A DNA stretch of 64,000 bases from Ottowia massiliensis (GTDB taxonomy: Bacteria; Pseudomonadota; Gammaproteobacteria; Burkholderiales; Burkholderiaceae_C), in contig NZ_LT964854.1 of assembly GCF_900240305.1 (NCBI RefSeq), positions 1,426,001 to 1,490,000 of the forward strand, read 5' to 3'. The position numbers and the translations under genes were made by a program. Positions within the stretch are counted from its first letter, which is position 1, and the number at the start of each line of letters is the position of its first letter. The notes beneath the pieces were generated by a model. The model saw only the letters and a list, made by a program, of their open reading frames with translations, was not told the DNA's origin and searched no databases. This document shows positions 51,775 through 61,428 of the stretch, piece by piece.

Positions 51775-52638
51775 TTATCGGGCTGGCTGCAAGGCCGCCC
51801 AGACTTTGAGCGCCTGGGCGGTTTCGGCCACGTCATGCACGCGCACGATGGCGGCGCCGCGCTCAACCGCCAGCAAGGCTGCGGCTACGCTGGCGCTGAT
51901 GCGCTCTTGGGGCGGGGGCGGCTGCTGCCCCGGCGCGGCCAGCGCCGCCCCCAGAGAAGATTTGCGCGACCAGCCGATCAGCAGCGGCAGCCGCGCGCTC
52001 AACAGCTCGCCTTGCCGGGCCAGCAAGGCGAAGTTTTGCGCCACCGTCTTGCCAAAGCCAATGCCAGGATCCAGCGTGATGCGCTCGGCCTGCACGCCAT
52101 GCGCCTGAAGCGCCTGCGCCCGCTGCTGCAAAAAGGCCAGCACCTGCGGCACAGGATCGCCCGGCATGGGAGCCAGCTGCATGGTCTGCGGGTTGCCGTG
52201 CATGTGCATCAGGCAAACGCCGCAGGCCGGATGGCGCGCCACAGCTTCCAGCGCGCCCGGCTGGCGCAGCGCCCAAATGTCGTTGATGATGTCCGCCCCC
52301 GCATCCAGCGCGGCGGCCATGACTTCGGGCTTGTAGGTATCGACCGAGACGGGCGCGCCCATCCGGACAGCCTCGCGCAGCACAGGCAGCACGCGCGCCA
52401 GCTCTTGCGGCAGTGAAACGGCGGGACTGCCGGGGCGAGTGGATTCGCCGCCAATGTCCAGAATGTCCGCCCCCTCGCGCAGCAGCCGCTCGCAGTGGCG
52501 CAGCGCCGCAGCCGCGCTGGCATGCTGGCCGCCGTCTGAAAACGAATCGGGCGTGACATTGACGATACCCATGATGCGCGGGCGCGCCAGATCAATGCGA
52601 AAGCGGGCGGTTTGCCAATGAAGGGGGCGGTGTGTCAT
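51775..52638 (-). CDS. folP: Dihydropteroate synthase
   Basis: Condenses p-aminobenzoate with the pterin pyrophosphate in folate synthesis; the sulfonamide target. It is 287 aa from ATG 52638 (MTHRPLHWQTARFRID). Motifs: GIVNVTPDSFSDGG, DIGGESTRPG, DPGIGFGKT and IGWSRKSSLG. In relatives ftsH and glmM often flank it; they are absent here. Confidence 0.96.
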   Translation of the reverse strand: MTHRPLHWQTARFRIDLARPRIMGIVNVTPDSFSDGGQHASAAAALRHCERLLREGADILDIGGESTRPGSPAVSLPQELARVLPVLREAVRMGAPVSVDTYKPEVMAAALDAGADIINDIWALRQPGALEAVARHPACGVCLMHMHGNPQTMQLAPMPGDPVPQVLAFLQQRAQALQAHGVQAERITLDPGIGFGKTVAQNFALLARQGELLSARLPLLIGWSRKSSLGAALAAPGQQPPPPQERISASVAAALLAVERGAAIVRVHDVAETAQALKVWAALQPAR

Positions 52639-53199
52639 ACAAATGGAGAGCAGGCGGCTCTAATAATGAAAGGCATGCTGCATTTGGCCATTTTCAGCAT
52701 GGCCTGATAATCTGGCGAAGCAGAAAGCGCATTTACGCCATGAACCGAATGCATTATATATGAGGCACCGGAGCTGCGCAGTTTATATCTCTCAGCAAGA
52801 AACCAATAAACAGGTCGGCCCTATGCGCAGGATTTGCAATGACAAATTCTGCTTTCTTGAAAAAATCTGCTTCAGGCCGCCGCTCATGCAATTTCAATTG
52901 ATGCATGGCCTTGCGCAAGGCCGAATAATCTGTAAAAGGAATGATTATTGGGCGGGCGGTTTTGTGCTATTCAGAGCAAAGCAGAGGCGGTTTTGGGGCC
53001 TGATTGTTCCTGGCTTGAAAAAGGGGCGTGCGCGAGCAGCTTGCCGTGAATGCAATAGCGCCCGTTTCAGTGCGCGCCAGCGCTTGCGGTTGATTCAGAC
53101 GTGAGAGCGGGCATGAGAGCCATTGCACCATCTGTCGTAGCATGACGGCGGCTCACAAGCCTGCTTTGGCCCTTTGGCCCATTCCGCCGGGAACATGAC
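52639..53199. other. Non-coding stretch upstream of the ChaN-like gene
   Basis: 561 nt with lower GC than its surroundings. A 114-codon open frame (52760-53104) has no recognisable features or ribosome-binding site. An imperfect stem pairs GGCATGCTG with CAGCATGGCC near 52671-52704. Promoters for folP and the ChaN-like gene must be here; I cannot place them. Confidence 0.5.
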
Positions 53200-54042
53200 A
53201 TGCGCACACTTCTTCTGCTCGCTCCACTGGCATTGAGCGCCTGCATTGCTGCAACGCCCACTGAAATTGACGCCCAGCAACTGGAACGCCTGCTGCCCGC
53301 CCAGGCGCTGCTGATTGGCGAGCAGCACGACGCTCCTGATCACCAGCGGCTCCAACGCCAAGTCATCGACTGGCTGGCGGCGCGCGGGCAACTGGCTGCC
53401 GTTGCCCTTGAAATGGCCGAACAGGGCCACGACACCCGCCGCCTGCCCCGCTCTGCCAGCGAAGCCGCCGTGCAACAAGCGCTGTCCTGGAACGACCGCG
53501 CCTGGCCTTGGGCCAATTACGGCCCCGCCATCATGGCAGCTGTGCGCGCGGGCGTGCCCGTGGAAGGCGCAAACCTCCCCCGCGCCCGCATGAAAGAAGC
53601 CATGGGAAACCTTGAGCTGGATACCCAGCTGCCCGCCTCCTTGCTGGCTCTGCAGCAAGACCGTTTGCGCCAAAGCCATTGCGATTTGCTGCCCGCAGAG
53701 CAGACGGCGCCCATGACACGCATCCAAATCGCCCGCGACATGACCATGGCCGCCACACTGGCCCGCCTGGCTGAACAAGCGCCCTCCAGCCAAACAGTCA
53801 TCCTCATCACAGGCAACGGGCACACCCACCGCGCCCTGGGCGTCCCACGCTTCTTGCCCCAACACCTTCTCACACGGGTTCTTTCCGCACGCGCCCGTTC
53901 GGCTGCGGGCAAGCCGCACTCGCAAGAAGACCCCGCCGAAACATCCGCCCTGGCTCCCTCGGACATTATCTGGCTCACTTCGCCCATTCCGCCGCTTGAT
54001 TACTGCGGGAAACTGCAAAAACAGATTACCGGAAGCAAATAA
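53200..54042 (+). CDS. ChaN family lipoprotein
   Basis: 280 aa from ATG 53200 (MRTLLLLAPLALSACIAA). Lipobox LSAC makes it a lipid-anchored protein. The body starts with the family motif LLIGEQHDAPDHQRLQ and has VALEMAEQGHDTRRL and TVILITGNGHTHRALGVPRF, matching the haem-binding ChaN/DUF399 fold. It may take part in haem iron use. It ends 35 nt before the first CRISPR repeat, so the short leader, if any, starts right behind it. Confidence 0.85.
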   Translation: MRTLLLLAPLALSACIAATPTEIDAQQLERLLPAQALLIGEQHDAPDHQRLQRQVIDWLAARGQLAAVALEMAEQGHDTRRLPRSASEAAVQQALSWNDRAWPWANYGPAIMAAVRAGVPVEGANLPRARMKEAMGNLELDTQLPASLLALQQDRLRQSHCDLLPAEQTAPMTRIQIARDMTMAATLARLAEQAPSSQTVILITGNGHTHRALGVPRFLPQHLLTRVLSARARSAAGKPHSQEDPAETSALAPSDIIWLTSPIPPLDYCGKLQKQITGSK

Positions 54043-54076
54043 ATCTTGGTATATATTGGCTGCTGCTTTTGCTGGA

Positions 54077-56095
54077 GTTCCGGATAGAGCGCATTTCCCA
54101 GTGATCTAAAATAGAACGTTCCTTCTTGCGTGGGTGTTCCCAGTTCCGGATAGAGCGCATTTCCCAGTGATCTAAAATGTTATACACCTGACACATCTCC
54201 GCAACTGTGGGTTCCGGATAGAGCGCATTTCCCAGTGATCTAAAATCGGGCAGCGCGCCTAAAAACGCATCCGCGCGTTCCGGATAGAGCGCATTTCCCA
54301 GTGATCTAAAATATGCCGTAGCTCATGCAAAAGCCTTGATTAGTTCCGGATAGAGCGCATTTCCCAGTGATCTAAAATCTAGAGCCAATGCTTCGCCGCT
54401 CATGCGGCGTTCCGGATAGAGCGCATTTCCCAGTGATCTAAAATCGCTTTGCGGAGCGTGTGCATTGCCAGCTAGTTCCGGATAGAGCGCATTTCCCAGT
54501 GATCTAAAATTTCAGCTAGAGTTCTATTGCCTAGTGCCGTGTTCCGGATAGAGCGCATTTCCCAGTGATCTAAAATCCGGGGGCACTTATAACGTGCCAG
54601 CGGATGGTTCCGGATAGAGCGCATTTCCCAGTGATCTAAAATGAACCTGCCGTTATAGAAAACGGGGCGTTCGGTTCCGGATAGAGCGCATTTCCCAGTG
54701 ATCTAAAATTGCGCGCTGTAGCTGATGCTCTTCGCGCTCCGTTCCGGATAGAGCGCATTTCCCAGTGATCTAAAATGCCGCAAACAAGGCTGCCTCTTTG
54801 CACAGGTTCCGGATAGAGCGCATTTCCCAGTGATCTAAAATCATCGACGCCGCCGACTGGCCGCTGGCCTTGTTCCGGATAGAGCGCATTTCCCAGTGAT
54901 CTAAAATACACATGCCGACGATCTGCTGCACGCGGCGGTTCCGGATAGAGCGCATTTCCCAGTGATCTAAAATGCAGCGGCTCCGCAGCGCTACCTAGTG
55001 GATGTTCCGGATAGAGCGCATTTCCCAGTGATCTAAAATCAGACGGCAAATGGGGCGCTGCCGTATCGTGTTCCGGATAGAGCGCATTTCCCAGTGATCT
55101 AAAATGTTAGTCATGCACAATACAGCTATGTTGATGTTCCGGATAGAGCGCATTTCCCAGTGATCTAAAATGCAGGCACAAACCATCAACGACAGGGTCA
55201 AGTTCCGGATAGAGCGCATTTCCCAGTGATCTAAAATTACAGCCAGCGGCGTTTCGGCATTCTCGCTGTTCCGGATAGAGCGCATTTCCCAGTGATCTAA
55301 AATCTGCCGCGCGATGCACAGGCGTACTTGTGCGTTCCGGATAGAGCGCATTTCCCAGTGATCTAAAATTAATTACATGCGGAATCCTCAGAGCCGCCTG
55401 TTCCGGATAGAGCGCATTTCCCAGTGATCTAAAATCTTCCACGTTGGATGCGCCAACATCGATAAGTTCCGGATAGAGCGCATTTCCCAGTGATCTAAAA
55501 TCTCTAATGCCATCTTTATATTGCTTTTTGTGTTCCGGATAGAGCGCATTTCCCAGTGATCTAAAATGTTGCCCGTGCCACATTACTTTTCCCCTCAGTT
55601 CCGGATAGAGCGCATTTCCCAGTGATCTAAAATCCCTTGCCCGCCCTGCCCGCTACCTAGGTTGTTCCGGATAGAGCGCATTTCCCAGTGATCTAAAATG
55701 CTGCAAACGATTCATGTTGTGCGCACGCAGTTCCGGATAGAGCGCATTTCCCAGTGATCTAAAATCGGAAACAAAACGGTCATGATTGTTGCGATGTTCC
55801 GGATAGAGCGCATTTCCCAGTGATCTAAAATCCATCCTTTGGCTTCTTGCCCATGATTCCGGTTCCGGATAGAGCGCATTTCCCAGTGATCTAAAATTGT
55901 AGCCGTTGCAATAGGCTTCATCTTCATGTTCCGGATAGAGCGCATTTCCCAGTGATCTAAAATTCGCATCTGTAACCTACCGGCGTTTCGTAGGTTCCGG
56001 ATAGAGCGCATTTCCCAGTGATCTAAAATCCCGCCACCGACCGATCGCCATTTGTGCATGTTCCGGATAGAGCGCATTTCCCAGTGATCTAAAAT
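54077..56095 (+). CRISPR. Type II-C CRISPR array, 31 repeats and 30 spacers
   Basis: 36-bp repeats begin GTTCCGGATAG, have GCGCATTTCCCAGTG in the middle and end ATCTAAAAT; all 31 look identical. Spacers are 30 nt, except number 2 (32), 9 and 10 (31) and 11 (29); no two are alike. The orientation given is the crRNA sense: it is the strand complementary to the tracrRNA anti-repeat, and it lines up with the Neisseria repeat (GTT at the 5' end, CATTTC.CAGTG in the middle). The array is thus transcribed towards the cas genes, opposite to them. No degenerate repeat marks the distal end. Leader candidate: 54043-54076, AT-rich. Confidence 0.98.
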
Positions 56096-56167
56096 TCCAG
56101 AACACCTAACTCCTTGTCGCCAAACACCTTTTAGGTGCTGCGAGGTATAAAAAAGCGTTGTTCAACA

Positions 56168-56494
56168 TCAGAAGAGATCGAACTGATCTGGTGTTTTCGG
56201 TGGGGCTTGTCGCATCTTGCTGTGGAAGGTGATGATGCGCTCATACTGTTTGTCCGTGAATTGAAGTAGGTTGACCTTGCCGCCCGCGGGAAGGATGGAC
56301 TCAACGCGTTTTGCGTAGGTGTCAATTTGAGTCTGGCTTGTGCAAAAGCGCATGTAAACGCTGAGCTGGCTCATTTCAAAACCCATGTCCAACAAGGCCT
56401 TGCGAAAGTCTGTGGCGGCCTTCCGCTCGACTTTTTCCAGCACGGGTAGATCGAACATCACCAGTATCCACATCAGCCTGTACCCGGAAAGCAT
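56168..56494 (-). CDS. cas2: CRISPR-associated endonuclease Cas2
   Basis: 108 aa. Start MLSGYRLMWILVMFDLPV carries the conserved aspartate of the Cas2 ferredoxin fold, followed by FRKALLDMGFEMSQLSVYMR. It joins Cas1 in the spacer integration complex. It lies 10 nt behind cas1 and is the last cas gene, 72 nt from the array. Confidence 0.95.
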   Translation of the reverse strand: MLSGYRLMWILVMFDLPVLEKVERKAATDFRKALLDMGFEMSQLSVYMRFCTSQTQIDTYAKRVESILPAGGKVNLLQFTDKQYERIITFHSKMRQAPPKTPDQFDLF

Positions 56495-56504
56495 GGTGAA
56501 TCCA

Positions 56505-57434
56505 TCATGAAGGGCGCAGGTTGCCTGTCAGAGATAGCGGCAGACCGGGCAAGGGCAAGTCCAACTTTTCTCTTTGACCAACGTAAACCTGTGCTAAAGA
56601 GGTGGCCAACTTTTGCATGCACACCATCATGGGAGTGGTCCCTGCGCTGGTCTGCATGTCGTCATAAAGAATATGCGCCAGCATTCGCTTGGTTTCAGAC
56701 GTGACTTGATGATGACCTGAACATTGCAATCGCCAGACTTTCAAGTCAATCATGGGGCGAAAGGGTTCCATCAAATCATCGACCAAGCGCATGGGGTTGC
56801 CATCGTTACTGTGATGCAGTCCCACGCTAGGATGAAGCCCTGCTGCGACAACAGCTCTTGCAGTGGCGGAACGAACAATGGCGTAGCCATAGTTGAGCAG
56901 AGCATTAATGCCTTCGCCCTGCTGATCACGCCGAAAATCTTTTCCGAAAAGAAGTGTCCAGTAACGGCGCGCGCCTTGGGCTTCCATATTTTCAGGGTCA
57001 CCGCTGCGAACTTTTTTCGCCAATGCTGCAAGGGGCATATGAGGAACGCCTGTGGCTTCCAGGGCGGCAGCTTGTTGTTCTAGCTTGCATTTAACGATGG
57101 CTGCCCAGAGGCGTTTGCGCGTCGGCTGGCTGGCAGCAATTTGCGCCTCCATGCGGTGGGCTTGTACATGATGTCCATTCAGCGTCAGCAGCATCCCTAC
57201 GGCGTTGTGGTTGGCGGCACAAAGCACAAATGGAACGCCACGCTCGGCCAAGGCCACTAGTAAATTCCCGGTATAGGTGATGCCGTATGCATTGGCGATG
57301 ACGGCTGCGATGTCATCTAGGGGTACCTGACCCAAAAGCCGGCGTTCGCCTTCCGTATCGTGCACGACCATGAAACCCCGGCGTACGGATAGATGCCGTC
57401 TGTCGTCTGCGATTTCGACAATGTGTCCAATCAT
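56505..57434 (-). CDS. cas1: CRISPR-associated integrase Cas1
   Basis: 309 aa from ATG 57434 (MIGHIVEIADDRRHLSVRRG). The metal-binding residues of the integrase are found in GDPENMEAQGARRYW (Glu), LHPSVGLHHSNDGNPM (His) and RLVDDLMEPFRP (Asp/Glu). It is of the type II subfamily in size and start. It lies 19 nt behind cas9. Confidence 0.96.
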   Translation of the reverse strand: MIGHIVEIADDRRHLSVRRGFMVVHDTEGERRLLGQVPLDDIAAVIANAYGITYTGNLLVALAERGVPFVLCAANHNAVGMLLTLNGHHVQAHRMEAQIAASQPTRKRLWAAIVKCKLEQQAAALEATGVPHMPLAALAKKVRSGDPENMEAQGARRYWTLLFGKDFRRDQQGEGINALLNYGYAIVRSATARAVVAAGLHPSVGLHHSNDGNPMRLVDDLMEPFRPMIDLKVWRLQCSGHHQVTSETKRMLAHILYDDMQTSAGTTPMMVCMQKLATSLAQVYVGQREKLDLPLPGLPLSLTGNLRPS

Positions 57435-57453
57435 GGCGCTCTCTTTTTTACTT

Positions 57454-60400
57454 TTAAAAGCCGGGATCGTGCAATTCGCCTATTGGAGAGATGGTGATAC
57501 GCCTAGCCTTAGCCTTCTGAAAAGAGCCCGCATATTTAGACACGTAAGCGAATGGGTCTGTTTTGTCGCTATTTCGTTTATCCACATTGGCTTCATGCAC
57601 AGGAGCCATGAATACTTGACCATTTCCGGTTATTTTGACAACCCGCAGCGTTTTTTTGTTGCCGTCCAGCTCCAGCCGAACACAATCATCAATCATTAGC
57701 CGCATGACCAGTTTTTTGGGTTTCCCATATACATCCAGCGTCTGTGCCAGTGTTGGATGCCGTAAGCGGCGAGGCCCCTGTTTGCTGCCCAGTCGTCTGA
57801 CAATGTCATAAGCTTGGAAAGTGGTAATCACATTTCCTTCCCATTTTCCCTGTTCATTCTGTGTGATTTCAATGCAGTCATTGCTGCCGCCCACATAGCC
57901 TTTATACGCTAGCGGCTGCCCTTGCGCGTCCACACCATGCCGCAGATTTTGGGTAGGCTCAGTGATTCGAATCAGATGAGTGATTTCCCGCCCCGTGCTG
58001 CCATCGGCTTTTGTTTTTTGCCTGATGGAGCCGTCTTTCCGGATGCCGTAAGCCGTTTCTTCCATCATGGGGCCTTCATAACCATGATCCGGCTTGTGAC
58101 TGACCCATATGCATTGAATGGCGCGCTTCACATGGTCTCTGTAGGTTGCCCAGGGAACAGGCATGTTTTCCACCAGTTTTTCTAGTCCATTCCCGCGCAC
58201 ATCCGCGCTGGCTTGCGCAAATCGTTGCAACAGTCCTTGATCCGTCACGCCAATTACACAAGCATCCACGGCATGGTGGCGGTGGTCATCGCGATTTTTC
58301 TCGCCATTGAGGCCCAGTACGTCATTCAGACCAAATTTGGCGCGCAGCAGCGCTGTCATCTGTCCAGGAATCACTCTCGTGCCGAGTGGGCACACCAGCT
58401 CCATATATGTTTTGGCGACTCGTGAGAGATAGCGAGTGTCGTTCAGTGCTCGCGCCAGAAAATCCTTGTCTTCTTTCAACCAGCGTTCATAGCCATCGCG
58501 TGAGAAACGGTAGCGTTTGGCCTTGGGCATGCGCTCGGCGCGTTGCAGAATGCTGTCATATGACCAGCCTTGGCGTTCAAAGTCCTCCCGCGCCTGCCAC
58601 GGCGTGCGGTTGCCCTTGATGCGGTTGGCCTGTCGCATGGCAACTGTGCGGTTATTCAAGGAGTTGTCCAGCGTTTGCGAAAACGGCAGGATGTGCTCGA
58701 TTTCCACTTGGTTGGACAGCAGCATCTGCGCACTGATCTGCACGCCACTGTAGGGGCAGCGCCGATCGGCCACGTCAAAGCTCAATTCTTCCCAGAGAAT
58801 CCATTTCTGCACGTCGGCATGGCTCACTCGTTCTTCGGCGCAGCCGCGCATGCTGGCAATTTCGCGGCGAATACGCTCATTGCGCTTCTGGTAATCGGCC
58901 TGCCGCTTTTGCTCCTCCTGTTTTTGTTCGCGGCTTTGTTTCAAATCGCGCGCCAGCTCCACCACCACTTCTGTTGGTCTTCCGTAGCGGCGAATCAGCG
59001 CATTGACCACCACCCGTAGCTGGTTCAGCCCGATATGCACTGTGGGATTGGCAATCTTTCCATAGCGTTCCTCCTCATTGCGTGGATGCTCCTTGGCAAA
59101 CGCCACATGGCGTTGCAAGGCTTTGCCGTAATACGGCAGTTGTTTGAAGGCAGAGACAGGTTTGACTTCGCCCGTTGAGGCAATCACACGTTCGCCAATC
59201 CGCTCCACTTCATCGTGGCTGTGTTCAAAACCAAATCCGGAATCCAGATCGCTGTGGTGCGCAAAGCCTGCCGCCTGTACGGCTTGGTCATATGTGCGTG
59301 GCACATCTATTCCATTTACCACCTCCGCTTCACGCAAGGCAGGAACGATGCGCGCCAGCGCTTTGCGGCTGAGTGAGCCGTAGCCATCAGGCAGCCCCGC
59401 ATTGGCGATCGCCTCGGCTTGCGTGGCATTCACGCCCGTGTTGGCCTGCAGCCAGTTCTGCAGCTTTTCCTCGCTTTGCTCCGAAACCAGTTGCCAGACG
59501 ATTTCATTCTGCAAAGCTTCGTCAAACTTCCACCAGTTCTCGCCAAACAGGCCGTCTTTGGACAGCGCCGCGTTCGTTGCATTGCCCTTGAGTTCCTTGC
59601 GTTTCTCATCTTCCAGATTGAACTTCACTGTGCCGTTGAGCTTGAGCAGCTTGCGCAGCTGCTCAAACGTGCGTTTGCTGTTGTGTTCCAGCGCATCCAC
59701 CACGGCATCGCGCTGGGCCAATGAAAGCGGTTCCTCACGCAAGTCCGGATGCAGCAGCCGCAAGTGATTGGCTTCTTGCAGAATGCGAAAACGCTGCACG
59801 CTGGGCAGTGCCAATGGGGCACGCTCCTCATCGGGCAGCAAAGTGCAGCGCCCTGGCCTGACAGGTCGCAAATCGCGCTGAAACAGCAAAACATCACGTA
59901 ATTCGCCACGCGCCTGTTCACTAAACTGCTGCGGATTGAAGGCTGCCTGTGCCGCCCATAGCGCGTCAAATTCCTCTGCAATCATCTGCCGGTCAACGTA
60001 GAGGTCGTAGCTCTTTTCAATGCGCGTCTTGCCATTGGCCTGCGCCACTCGGCTTTCGCGGTAGCGGGCGCGCGTGCCCAGGCCTGCTTGCAGGCGCTGC
60101 CACAGCCATTCGCCCACCGTGCGCGCCTTTCTTTCATGCAACTGCTGGCGCAGGTGGCTAATGGCAGCCTTCAGCGCCCCGCTGTCGTTTTCCTTCTTGT
60201 CCGTCTTGCGGTTGCTCTTGAAACCGCGCCGCTGATTGATGTGAAAGAGTGCCCGAGCAAATTCACCCGGCGTTAGCGGCGCATCCAGTCCTTTGGCGCG
60301 AAGCTCGTAGGGATTTATGCGTTCCAGCTTTTTGCGTTCAGCCACATCGGCCGGAAAAAAACCATACTCCACCAGCTTGTTCATCATGCGCGCCTTGCGC

Positions 60401-60624
60401 TTGAGCAGTCGGTCACGGCGGCGGCGCATGGCGCGAGCAGCGCGGCGCGTCACGGCCAGAGAGGAGCCGTCTTTCGGATTGCGCCCGTCGCTGAAGATGC
60501 GCACCCCCGCGCGGATGATGGCGTTGGGCTCATGCTGCTCATTGAGCCGCAACACGGCCCAGCCCAGCGAAGTGGATCCCAAATCCAGCGCCAAGCGGTA
60601 ACGAGTGGACTTTTGTTTCGGCAT
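57454..60624 (-). CDS. cas9: Cas9 nuclease, compact type II-C
   Basis: 1056 aa RNA-guided double-strand nuclease. ATG 60624 (MPKQKSTRYRLALDLGSTS) is chosen because AAAAGGAAAACG precedes it; the frame stays open to 60663. Domains: RuvC-I with Asp14 in LALDLGSTSLGW; Arg-rich bridge helix (residues about 58-83, AARAMRRRRDRLLKRKARMM); a short REC lobe (about 90-500); RuvC-II with Glu556 in VVVELARDL; HNH with a CPYSG start (about 623), His644 in VEIEHILPFSQ and Asn667; RuvC-III with His783 and Asp787 in HRHHAVDACV; and a PAM-interacting C-terminus. All catalytic residues are present. Length and gene order cas9-cas1-cas2 without cas4 or csn2 define II-C, closest in plan to the Neisseria enzyme. 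PAM unknown. Confidence 0.97.
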   Translation of the reverse strand: MPKQKSTRYRLALDLGSTSLGWAVLRLNEQHEPNAIIRAGVRIFSDGRNPKDGSSLAVTRRAARAMRRRRDRLLKRKARMMNKLVEYGFFPADVAERKKLERINPYELRAKGLDAPLTPGEFARALFHINQRRGFKSNRKTDKKENDSGALKAAISHLRQQLHERKARTVGEWLWQRLQAGLGTRARYRESRVAQANGKTRIEKSYDLYVDRQMIAEEFDALWAAQAAFNPQQFSEQARGELRDVLLFQRDLRPVRPGRCTLLPDEERAPLALPSVQRFRILQEANHLRLLHPDLREEPLSLAQRDAVVDALEHNSKRTFEQLRKLLKLNGTVKFNLEDEKRKELKGNATNAALSKDGLFGENWWKFDEALQNEIVWQLVSEQSEEKLQNWLQANTGVNATQAEAIANAGLPDGYGSLSRKALARIVPALREAEVVNGIDVPRTYDQAVQAAGFAHHSDLDSGFGFEHSHDEVERIGERVIASTGEVKPVSAFKQLPYYGKALQRHVAFAKEHPRNEEERYGKIANPTVHIGLNQLRVVVNALIRRYGRPTEVVVELARDLKQSREQKQEEQKRQADYQKRNERIRREIASMRGCAEERVSHADVQKWILWEELSFDVADRRCPYSGVQISAQMLLSNQVEIEHILPFSQTLDNSLNNRTVAMRQANRIKGNRTPWQAREDFERQGWSYDSILQRAERMPKAKRYRFSRDGYERWLKEDKDFLARALNDTRYLSRVAKTYMELVCPLGTRVIPGQMTALLRAKFGLNDVLGLNGEKNRDDHRHHAVDACVIGVTDQGLLQRFAQASADVRGNGLEKLVENMPVPWATYRDHVKRAIQCIWVSHKPDHGYEGPMMEETAYGIRKDGSIRQKTKADGSTGREITHLIRITEPTQNLRHGVDAQGQPLAYKGYVGGSNDCIEITQNEQGKWEGNVITTFQAYDIVRRLGSKQGPRRLRHPTLAQTLDVYGKPKKLVMRLMIDDCVRLELDGNKKTLRVVKITGNGQVFMAPVHEANVDKRNSDKTDPFAYVSKYAGSFQKAKARRITISPIGELHDPGF

Positions 60625-60726
60625 TCGTTTTCCTTTTAGTGCAATTTGTTTCAAGCAAATCAATTAGTGCACGCTGACAAGCGCGTGTGCATCGGTGAAA
60701 ACCCTGTGCTTTTGTTTGCAACAAGT

Positions 60727-60735
60727 TGCTATACT
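60727..60735 (+). promoter_or_regulatory. Extended -10 promoter of the tracrRNA
   Basis: TGCTATACT: TG, one base, then TATACT (60730-60735). The -35 region is weak, as allowed for extended -10 promoters. It places the start near 60742, directly at the anti-repeat. Confidence 0.65.
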
Positions 60736-60741
60736 CTTCGA

Positions 60742-60828
60742 AGCCCTGATCACTGGGAAATGCGCTCTACCGCTAACAAGCTTTAGATGCACCAAATGGA
60801 AAGCCCCGTATACGGGGCTTTCGCTTTT
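60742..60828 (+). ncRNA. tracrRNA
   Basis: The anti-repeat has 22 consecutive bases complementary to the CRISPR repeat (60748-60769, GATCACTGGGAAATGCGCTC then TA). It is followed by CCGCTAAC, a short linker AAGCTTTAGATGCACCAAAT, and a perfect 24-nt palindromic terminator (60799-60822, core AAAGCCCCG-TATA-CGGGGCTTT) with GCTTTT. At about 87 nt it has the size and layout of Neisseria-type tracrRNAs. It is transcribed away from cas9 on the opposite strand. Confidence 0.9.
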
Positions 60829-61428
60829 CCAGAAAGCCATTCACCACCTGTTCAAGGTGGAATGCACACCATCTGAAGTTGTCTTCATGCGCTCGTGCAG
60901 TCGCAGTGGATTCCAAACAGGCTCCGTCGGCTTGATGGAGCAAATGCCCAGAGGCAAACGCATCCAGCCTTGCGGTGGGCTGTTGCCATGGTCAGCAGGC
61001 GGTCTGGACAAGTGGAGCCGGCGCTCAATATCCGTTTGAATAAATCCCTGTTTCTTGTCGCAGAGGGATCGCATTTTTCCTAGGGATTCGAGGCGCGGAG
61101 CAATTCGGAGTGGCTTCGCTAGCTTTCTCTCTCCTGTGCTTTGTCCGAGAGCTGCGCCGTTCGCCCTTCGCCGCCAGGCTGTGAGCGGGTTCTGCCAGCT
61201 TGCAAGCCCGCGTGGCTTTTACCCTCGTGAAAAGAGCGTTCAAGCCTGCCGCGCGAGCCTATCGTCTGAGACCGCTTGTCCGGCGCATAGGGGGCTGCCA
61301 GCGCCAGCAGAGAATCATTTGACGATACTTTTGGTTCAAATATGGGTTCACTTGCAGGGAAAAGAATACTTTTTCTTGTAGCCTGTCCACAATCCGCCGC
61401 GTTTTGACAGACAAAGAGGAACCCTGAT
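60829..61428. other. Spacer between the tracrRNA and fadD
   Basis: 600 nt without a convincing gene. An inverted pair CCACCTGTTCAAGGTGG at about 60844-60860 and a GCTGTGAGCGGGTTCTG stretch near 61180 recall IE2 ends but are too diverged to claim. The last 100 nt are AT-rich (ACTTTTGGTTCAAATATGGG, AATACTTTTTCTTGT) and probably hold the fadD promoter. Confidence 0.5.

Noticed and set aside
52760..53104. 114-codon open frame upstream of the ChaN-like gene
   Set aside because: No ribosome-binding site, no domain, odd composition; more likely non-coding.
54636..56077. Minus-strand open frames through the CRISPR array, repeating FRSLGNALYPE or ILDHWEMRSIRN
   Set aside because: The repeat-spacer period is 66 nt, a multiple of three, so frames stay open by arithmetic. 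They are not genes.
60695..61074. Open frames over and behind the tracrRNA gene on both strands
   Set aside because: The plus-strand frame overlaps the anti-repeat and terminator, which explain that sequence; the minus-strand frame has no recognisable feature.
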